Below, in pieces: positions 56,470 to 64,000 of a DNA stretch of 64,000 nucleotides. The stretch lies in assembly GCA_027704905.1 (NCBI GenBank), contig CM051004.1, positions 11,686,603 to 11,750,602 of the forward strand. The letters are read 5' to 3'. A model generated the notes under the pieces. The model was not told where the DNA came from, searched no databases, and was given only the letters and a program-made list of their open reading frames with translations. Each line of letters opens with the position of its first letter. Within the stretch, counting starts at the first letter, position 1. The translations under genes were made by a program, and so were the position numbers. This DNA comes from Muraenolepis orangiensis (Eukaryota > Chordata > Actinopteri > Gadiformes > Muraenolepididae).

Positions 56470-56695
56470 GGCAGAGGATGGGGAACCAGGCATGGCAGGT
56501 ATATCGGGGACAGGCTGGTTTGAGAAACAGATGAGACGGGTCCAAGGCAGGCAGGTTCGACAAACAGGCAGAACTGGCAGGTCCAGGGCAGGCAGGGTCG
56601 GAAAACAGGCAAGAACTGTCCGAGGCAGACAGGGTCAGGAAACAGGGGAGATGGACAGGTCCAAGGCAGGCAGGGTCAGCAACTGGAAATCAGTC
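56470..56695. repeat. Degenerate tandem repeat with GGCAGGCAGGGTC words
   Basis: The words CAAGGCAGGCAGG, AGGGCAGGCAGGGTC and GAGGCAGACAGGGTC with AAACAGG recur about every 40-45 bases, four to five times. Such G-rich tandem arrays lie in the leader of some fish retroelements, but no such element is attached here. Confidence 0.6.
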
Positions 56696-56793
56696 TGGGA
56701 GTAATCGCAGGAGAGCATTAGAGCATCCGGCTTTAGTCAAGGTGGTACGGGGTAGAGGCACACAGTAGAGGCTGCGTGCCTCTACTTTGTTAC

Positions 56794-56798
<5 letters not shown>

Positions 56799-56843
<45 letters not shown>

Positions 56844-58011
56844 GCTGTCAAAATGATCGCGTTAACGGCGGTAATTAATTTTTGGAATTAATTGCGTTAA
56901 AATATTTAACGCATTTAACGCATGCGCAGAATGGCCCGCCCCATACATCCCATAATTCCACCAACACACTAGACGTCGCTCTAGTGTTCCAGCGGGGTGG
57001 ATGCATGAAAACAACATGGAGCTAGAACAACAGGTTGGCCCTCTGGATGGGGAATTTGAGTTAAAAAGTACTTTAAACCAAGTTTAAAGTACCATCTCAA
57101 CGCTAAGCAGGCGTTTGTTGGGGCTTCCACTTCCAGTGCAACACCTGGCTTGCGTCAGACCACCTGAATGAACGCAGGCCAGTAAGCAAGTCCACCTCGG
57201 ATCAATTAACCAACACAATTGCCAAATGGGTTGCAAAGGACTGTAGACCGATTAGCATCGTTGAAGACAAGGGCTTCGCCGATGTTTTGAAAATTGCGTC
57301 CCTCGACACATCCTACAAGCCACCATCAAGAGGCAAAATAATGACTAGAATCCACGAACTCTGACACTGAAAAGGAGAAAAAAAAGAGGCTTTAGCTCAA
57401 GCGGATTATGTCGCACTGACAGGAGACCACTGGACGTCAGTGAGTAACACTAATTACCTGGGAGTAACTGCACATCAAATCACTGAGACATGGGAATTAA
57501 AATACTTTGCGCTAACTGTAATGAAAACAGAAGAACCGTACGATCACATGCCCTGTATTGCACACATCTTACAGAGAAGCATCACCGTGAGTCTCTCTGA
57601 CAGTGGATTTGTCGGTGCGTTGGCAAAGTGTCGCAAAATTGTGGGCCATTTCAAGCACAGCCCGACTAACACAGCGGAGCTGCAAGTAGAACAAGGGGCA
57701 CTCGGGCAGAAGCAGGAGCCACTGATCCAAGACGTTCCAACACGGTTGGAACAAAAAAGCAACCCTGGATCAACAGCAGCATAAAGTTGTTATGCTGACG
57801 CCACCAGAATGGGACACGATCCAGAGACTGGAGACCCTTCTAGAGCCCTGCCGGTAAGCCTTCCATCATATAATGTGACCATTCATTGTAGGCTGAAATT
57901 AAATGAATATTAAACGTTAATCTTAATGCTGTCAAAATTATCGCGTTAACGGCGGTAGTTAATTTTTAAGCTGTGATTAATCTGATTAGAAATTGTAATC
58001 GTTTGACAGCC

Positions 58012-58090
<79 letters not shown>
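56799..58090 (+). mobile_element. hAT element (ZBED-like) inside a (TA)n tract
   Basis: (TA)n tracts at 56,799-56,838 and 58,016-58,090 border the element. The left end reads TTAATGCTGTCAAAATGATC and the right end is GTTTGACAGCCCTA. The inside codes a broken transposase: KSTSDQLTNTIAKWVAKDCR then PISIVEDKGF, ALTGDHWTSVSNTNYLGVTA and CIAHILQRSITVSLSDSGFV, as in ZBED/Ac-type hAT transposases. The frame stops at 57,365 and shifts after SLRNVQ-like positions, and the dimerisation domain is lacking. Confidence 0.85.
57924..58014. mobile_element. 91-bp MITE-like double end inside the hAT element
   Basis: TAATGCTGTCAAAATTATCG then CGTTAACGGCGGTAGTTAAT repeats the hAT left end (56,839) in the same orientation, and is followed at once by the right end AATCGTTTGACAGCCCTA. 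The 91 bases thus carry both ends of the element facing each other with almost nothing between them. Confidence 0.7.
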
Positions 58091-58097
<7 letters not shown>

Positions 58098-58399
58098 GTA
58101 TGTCACAAAGTAGAGGCACGCAGTAGAGGCTTAACTAGTGCCAGGCCTGTATCCTAGTAAAGTAAGCACACGTGAAATAGAAAAGGTTGCATTCTCACTG
58201 TTGCTAAGATACTGAAGGCTACTGGTTGGACCAATTACACACACACACACACGCACGCACAAACGCACAGATAAACGCTCGTGCAGAGTGCTTTGTGCCA
58301 ACGGCTGGGAGCGTGGCTTATGGAGTGGGGCGCTGTGTGCGGAAATCCATTTGAACTGTTCTGACAGTAAAAATGGACTCAACGAGAACCAAAAATATA

Positions 58400-59110
58400 T
58401 ACAATAAAAATTTACAAAAAAAGAACAGCAAAGTGACTGAAACATAATATGTACATGTGTTGAATTGTGCAAAATATTTAAAAGCATTTAAAGTGCCAGT
58501 GCAGTGCAGTAGCTGTAATGAGTCCAGAAAGTCCAGCAAAGTATAAAAGTGTAATGTTAATGACAATTTTATGATAGTGGCAGCACTCCTAGCAGTTCAG
58601 TAGGCACACTGCCTGTGGATTAGAACTATCCTTAAACCTAGTAGTCCTGCGCAACTGGCGACCGGACAGTAGGGGGGCAACCACCCTGGTGTCCAGGGTG
58701 GTTGCAGTCCTTTATGATTGAGATGGCCTTCTTCTGACATCTGGTCCTACATATCTCCTCAATGCATGGAAGTGCACACCCGATGATCTCTGCCATCCTC
58801 ACGACCCTCTGGATGACTTCCTTGTCCTGTGCAGTGGTGTTGCCGTACCACAGTGACGCCACTAGTCAGGACGCTCTCTACGGTGCCACGGTAGAAGTTC
58901 ACTAGCCACCTCTGGCCTATTCTGCTTTTTCTGAGGCACCGCAGGGCATAGAGGCGCTGGTGTGCCTTCTTCAGCATGACCTCCGTGTTGCGGGACCACA
59001 CCAGGTCATCAGAAGTCTGTAGCCCAAGGAAATGGAAGCAGCTGACGACTGCAGTCCACTCCTGAAGTCCACGATGAGCTCCTGAGTCTCGCTGACATTC
59101 AAATAATGGC
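58400..59110 (-). pseudogene. CR1/L2-type LINE C-terminus and 3' end
   Basis: Reading down the - strand, VMLKKAHQRLYALRCLRKSR, GTVESVLTSGVTV, then VIQRVVRMAEIIGCALPCIE and KKAISIIKDCNHPGH are followed by a 3' untranslated region with ATTGTGCAAAATATTTAAAA. It is the same family as the copies at 26.6, 41 and 46.7 kb, broken by frameshifts. Confidence 0.88.
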
Positions 59111-59114
59111 TTGA

Positions 59115-60020
59115 ATGTTTTAATTTACTTTTATCCCTACGCTGCCAAAATCAGTTTGGCCAATAACTCTGTTGTTGATGAGCAAGAGTCACTGCTTTGT
59201 GCCCACTGCCTAAAGTTGAACATACAACCACTTTCGTGCACTGTGAAATACGTATCAGTGGCATGTCCAGACCCAGTCTAAAATAACACTGGGGGAGGAC
59301 CAGACCACAACACAAAATATACTTATTTCATTTATATGCCAGATATAGTAGGGGTGGCTCTCAGGGTGGACATATATTGCACATTACCTTTACGGGGTAC
59401 TGCTATTTCAGGTGACAATGGTGCAGTCCACGAACAAGTTTATGTTGTGTACCTCAGTGTACAAACTCCAAACAGCCCTATATTAATTTCTGCAAATTCC
59501 CTCCAAATGGGGACCGATCAAGTGGGTGAGAGCCATAAAAGAGATGAAGGGATATATTTTGTTAGTCCTAAGGAAAGCACCTTGGTTTGCAGTCATCATA
59601 TTTACGGCTGCTGGTTACAATGAAGGGAGCGCTCGGCCAAAGATGGGTGCTGTCCCCAGTCATTTTAATTGGAACAACTACAAAAACAATTAACAAACCA
59701 TCAGATTTGGTCAGGAGCCGAAAAGCGCCCCGGCTCTTTGTGGTTCTATGTCAGAGATAGAAACAAATGCATGCCGTGACACAAGTCTCAAAACCATGGG
59801 AAAACAGGTGACATTTAGTTTGAACCATTATAAAGAAATATAAATATGTTGTGACATTAGCCTATACCCGTAGCTTGATGGCATTCAAAATGATTATGCT
59901 GAAAGGATAAGAACATATGTGTAAATTAGCTCTAACTATCTCCTGTATGTTTTACCATGATGCGGCTGACCATTATAACGTTAGAGTAAAAGGAAATGAC
60001 ATGCTACAGTGTTTTATTAC
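59115..60020. other. DNA without recognised gene
   Basis: A 95-codon frame at 59,336-59,623 (MPDIVGVALRVDIYCTLPLR) has no domain I can name and no splice context that convinces. Confidence 0.45.
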
Positions 60021-60032
60021 TGTATTTTGTAG

Positions 60033-60121
60033 GTGTGCTTTATGACACCCTTGACTACATTGCGAAGCTGCAGGCTTGTCTGCAGACGATGTCCATGACC
60101 ATCCTCAGTAGATGTGTGTGA
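60033..60121 (+). other. Possible terminal coding exon of an unknown gene
   Basis: After the acceptor-like TTATTACTGTATTTTGTAG, a phase-2 reading gives VLYDTLDYIAKLQACLQTMS then MTILSRCV and a TGA. The stretch is helical and protein-like, but no partner exon was found. It may be chance. Confidence 0.2.
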
Positions 60122-60707
60122 GACATATTAAACCAGGTTTCCATCTCAGGAGGTGTCTAAAGTGTCCACCAAGTGTCAACTCTACACCGGGTCGATTTCC
60201 AATCAGAATATCACCAGGAATAATGCATATACTGCATATACAGCTAATATGGCTAGCGTTAGCGCCTGCTTCACCATCGTCAGAAATGTACTTACTTTGG
60301 TACCAATACACAAACATGCAATAATATAAACAGTTGTTTGCACAAACACATACATTAATTGAACACACTCATTAGTATTAGTAACAGTTGTTATGAGGGA
60401 CTCGTTCCTGAAAAACTTAATATAGAATATATTGTCAACACTGGATCTAATAACAAACATATTTAACTATTCAAAATGTATATTGGTCAATCTCACTTGA
60501 AGATGGTTGCACTTTTTCTCAGTCTTGTTACCAAATTCATGTATACTTTTAAAAGCATGTTCAAAAGCATGTAAACTAATTGTTTTCCCCTCAAGAAAGT
60601 GTTTATTATTATTAATGGTTTTTAATGGTGCAAGTTTTATTTTAGAATAAATATTTATAATTTTAAAGGAGACCCAAACCTCAAGTTTTTACATGTTTCA
60701 GATGTAA

Positions 60708-60902
<195 letters not shown>

Positions 60903-60959
60903 CAACCCAGAACTTAATCCAATCTAAACCCCTATATCCCCAGTGAGGCTGGCCCATTA

Positions 60960-61850
60960 GTCCCCCCTCCCATTTGGGTCTCCAACATCCCATCCGTGTG
61001 ACGTAAAGATGCACAGAACAGCACCTTAGCTCCCACAAACCTGCCTGGTGTTTTATAAGAAGCTGTCTCTAGTTTGGGCCTGACTTCTTATCTGTGGGGG
61101 ATACACACAATGTCTTCAAACAGGTACCAATGGTATCTTTGCAGGCTGGCCATAAAAACCTGTTGACTTTAATTGTTGGACCTCAACGTGTGTTTCTCTT
61201 GTATCTGTGGTGATGCCAGGGTACAGGTAACTGTTGCAATTCATCACACACCATTTGCCCATAACGTCAGGACTGCCCCTGAGCTTCTGTGGCTGTGGGA
61301 GCCGCGGGAGCTGTCTGTTGATGGCAGAGCTTGAAACACTTTGCATTAAAGAACTCATAGTTCATATTTTGTATCGTGGTGCACAAGCAGCTGATGTCCC
61401 TGTATGTCAGTTGTCCATGGGTCACTGCCTGATGCATCCTCATAGTGGAACTGGTGGCACATCACTGGGCATCTCCAAACTGCGACTGGATCCTCGTAGA
61501 CTGTCGTGTCTGTCCTTGGCAACAAAGGAAACAGCTCAGCGGCATCAGGAATGTCTGTCCCTTTGCTGACCAGAGTGTCATCCCTCCTCCAACACCATTC
61601 TGGGCACCCGTCCAGTCACTCACCTCAAAGAAGTGCCATGTCCCAGCAGTGAATGAAGAAAACTTTCCCTCCCTCCCCTTTCCCTCCCTCCCCAAACAGG
61701 TACCAAGGGTGTCTTGGATTGCAGTATTAAACAATGATGTGCATATAAAGCAGATTTACTGAAGCAGATTATTTATAATTATTAGGAATGTGACACCGTT
61801 ACTTTCATCCCTGGGAATTTATCACCAACTTTCCTTTTTTAACGAACACA
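60960..61850. other. DNA with two unassigned ORFs
   Basis: Frames on both strands at 61,234-61,762 (for example VAHHWASPNCDWILVDCRVC on + and FTAGTWHFFEVSDWTGAQNG on -) overlap each other, and none carries a recognisable domain. AAACAGGTACCAA occurs at 61,121 and 61,695. I assign no function. Confidence 0.35.
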
Positions 61851-61854
61851 GGAT

Positions 61855-61935
61855 TGATTCAAGATTCACGATAGTACAATGAAATGCTTACTTCCCATTC
61901 CCTCCCACAGTACGAATTTCTAAAACACAATGTAT
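61855..61935 (-). mobile_element. LINE 3'-tip fragment
   Basis: GATTCAAGATTCACGATAG and AATGAAATGCTTACTTCCCA then TTCCCTCCCACAGTACGAAT match the 3' tip of the L2-type LINE at 20,520 and 40,990. Confidence 0.75.
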
Positions 61936-61939
61936 TCAA

Positions 61940-63130
61940 ATATAATTGTGTAGTAATTGTGAAGTATAATACTTCAAAAACCACAATGACATTTTAACTT
62001 CATTAGATCATATATGTTTGGACAGCTTGATATGATGACCAAACGCATGTACAATGCTGATATTATTACTATATGAGGATTTCACATATGTGATCTGAAG
62101 TTCAAGCCTTCATCTTCACCGACACGTCTAGATTAACCAAGCAGCCAGTTGTTATATACTTCTTATTGTGAATGTGTATAATAAGCACCAAGGGGGGGGG
62201 ATTGGAATTGCCGTGACACCATGTGAAACACTCCTAAAATAACTAAATTACAATTTTCTTGATCTCCAGGGGGCCCTTACTGGAGTGGGGTGAGCAGGTG
62301 CAATATTCTATATAATATCTTGAGCCTCTGAGATTTCCATACAGAACCACTTGTTGAAAGAGCCCACTTCACTAACCATAGTTGTACAGAAGATCATTAT
62401 GCTTCTTCACGCTGCACTGAATATTGGAAACAACCTTTCACAAACAAAATGCAAAGTACAATCTAGCGTGAGGCTGGGAGAGTATGCATTCGAAAATGTT
62501 CAGCCTGTTTTGTACATTTCAGATGGGTTTTATTTAGAAACAATTCATTATCTATGGGCAATGTGTCTAACCTGAAATATGGTTGTACTTTAGAGGGTGG
62601 GGTAATCCAGAGCCCTGATGTGTTTACCTGTAGTGTTTACCTTGAGCAGGATGCCCTAACCTGTGAATGAAAACCAACCGTCTTTTTCTCGGCCCGTAAT
62701 GCGCATGATGAATGACGCTCCTTGCCGTAACTAAAATATATCAAATATATGATCATAATCAATATCTTAAACAAGGCAGTGTGCAGAAGACAGTGGTGAG
62801 ATAACGTAATCTTGTGGGCCTTAGGATTGTAATAACAGTGGTCTTGAACTCACCAGGAAATTTAATTGGAGGTGTCTTATCTTATTTTACCCTCTTAGCC
62901 TAGCTCATTTGCTTTGATTATATTCTTAATTTATTATCTTGTGTGTTTATCTTGTGTGTGAGCCCCAGGGCAGCGGCATGTCCATGGTAGTTTTCCAGAG
63001 TAGCCCTAAACCCAGGTCTAGGGAGTCTATGGCCTCGTTTACAGGAGAGGAACATTCTACAACCATTGGAGGAACCGCGGTTGTCCGCATCTCTCGTATA
63101 ACTCGCTCCCGAGTTACATCTATATAACGT
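61940..63130. other. DNA without recognised gene
   Basis: No frame with a recognisable domain. A G run at 62,193 and AT-rich DNA are present. Confidence 0.45.
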
Positions 63131-63140
63131 CTGTCTTTGC

Positions 63141-63409
63141 TGTCACGGTTACGGTGTCTGTCCCGCACTACGCCCCCGTCTGCTACCTGCCGGTATCCCG
63201 CTGATCGACATCCCCGTATCCAGACTCCTCGCCTGTCCCGGACAACTCCCCTGTCTACTACCTGTCGCTACCCCGACTTCCTGGTATCCAGACCCCTGGC
63301 CTGTCCCCGACCGTTCTATTGTAGTGCCTACTTAAATACAGCCTCACGTTATCACTTCACTGGTCTTTGGTCTGTGTTCTGGGTCCTACTAACTCTACCC
63401 CTTGTGACG
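63141..63409 (+). mobile_element. Solo LTR (269 bp) with 5-bp target duplication
   Basis: It starts TGTCACGGTTACGGTG and ends CCTTGTGACG, where the family end would be TGACA. It is flanked by TTTGC at 63,136-63,140 and 63,410-63,414. The inside has CCTGCCGGTATCCCGCTGAT, CCCGACCGTTCTATTG and GGTCTGTGTTCTGGGTCCTA, shared with the last part of the element at 35,034-36,166. Confidence 0.85.
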
Positions 63410-63414
63410 TTTGC

Positions 63415-64000
63415 ATCGCAATCTCACAACCGTTTTTAATTTGCAATTTGAAGAGAGATTCAAAGCGGCGGTGTTAATAAGGCCTCTGTCAGGGCGCACC
63501 TGATAAACATTAACATGCAGCGCTGGGAACATATCCGGTTAATAATTCAGCAGGAAAAGACACGATACCTGACACCTAGCTGCTGGTAAAATCACTTCCT
63601 GTCTTTAGTCACCGTGTTGCCTTTTTACAGCGGGGCCATGCCTGCTTCAGAAACACCTGCTGAGCAACATGTTTACCTGTGGCAAAGGAAAGGTACAGAC
63701 TCAAACCATCTCTCTGTGGTTCACTGCCTGTGACCAAAATAGCTGACATGAGATTTTGTACATAGGACCGGTACTATATTACCTAAGACTTAAGTGTTGT
63801 TTTGTGGTACAATTTGAAATCACTTCATAAGACATCATTTCAAACTTCAGAAGCAAACTTTTGTTTATGTACATGTATGTGTAAAGGAATTGATCATGCT
63901 TTGCTAATTAAGCCCATATGGGTAAGAACATTTGAGTTACATTGTCAAAGATGCAACATTGAATAGTTAATTAATCAATGTCAGTTGACAGTTTCTGTCA
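63415..64000. other. DNA without recognised gene
   Basis: No coding frame, RNA gene or repeat family recognised up to the end of the window. Confidence 0.45.

Noticed and set aside
59336..59623. 95-codon frame
   Set aside because: Composition is unremarkable and no family was recognised; treated as chance.
61234..61762. Overlapping frames of 90-111 codons on both strands
   Set aside because: No frame has a recognisable domain, conserved motif or convincing splice context; overlap on both strands argues against more than one being real, and I could not favour one.

Overview
This is a window of a ray-finned (teleost) fish nuclear genome. The sequence shows spliced coding exons, dense (CA/TG)n microsatellites, a tRNA-derived SINE, CR1/L2-like LINEs, BEL/Pao and Ty3 retroelements, and several hAT families that are all typical of fish. 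No prokaryotic gene organisation is present.

Only one intact cellular gene is convincing: hykk (hydroxylysine kinase, formerly AGPHD1) on the + strand, four coding exons between 12,668 and 20,283. The splice sites are canonical and phases agree, giving a 361-residue protein with the aminoglycoside-phosphotransferase-type kinase core. Almost all other open reading frames are transposon remnants or translated microsatellites.

The main architectural result is a large, aged inverted duplication centred on this gene. Unrelated, mostly single-purpose blocks occur in collinear order on the left (about 2.6-7.4 kb, 15.9-16.9 kb and 18.5-19.2 kb, plus exon 4 at 19.8 kb) and in reverse complement on the right (28.4-34.4 kb and 51.3-56.1 kb). 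The right arm therefore carries a second, decayed hykk on the - strand: exon 4 copy near 28.5 kb, intron 2 copy at 30.7-31.1 kb, exon 2 copy at 31.76-31.90 kb, and an intron 1 copy to about 34.4 kb. It has lost its exon 2 donor, the exon 4 acceptor, exon 3 and a conserved active-site Asn. Several insertions in one arm have a recognisable empty site in the other, so the arms give relative dates for the elements.

Layout: 1-12.3 kb is repeat-rich upstream DNA (left arm, SINE, microsatellites, and a 2-kb foldback structure that contains 141-bp tandem repeats and a hAT MITE with a perfect 8-bp target duplication). 12.3-20.6 kb is hykk, with a Ty3 remnant and a hAT transposase inside intron 1. 20.6-28.1 kb is the centre of the inverted structure (hAT transposase, (TG)n, L2). 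28.1-34.4 kb is the hykk pseudogene, broken up by LINE, BEL/Pao, hAT and a solo LTR. 35.0-36.2 kb is an LTR-like element containing a THAP-domain mini-element. 36.2-50.3 kb is a very recent tandem duplication (8.7 kb and a 5.4-kb copy with a 3.3-kb internal deletion) made of Ty3, L2, SINE and MITE material. 51.3-56.1 kb is the outer right arm. 56.4-64 kb holds a hAT remnant in (TA)n, an L2 end, a long (GT)n and a solo LTR.

hykk would act alone here: it phosphorylates 5-hydroxylysine released from collagen breakdown. No operon-like or multigene system is visible. All homology statements are from reading the sequence; identities are approximate unless differences are listed.
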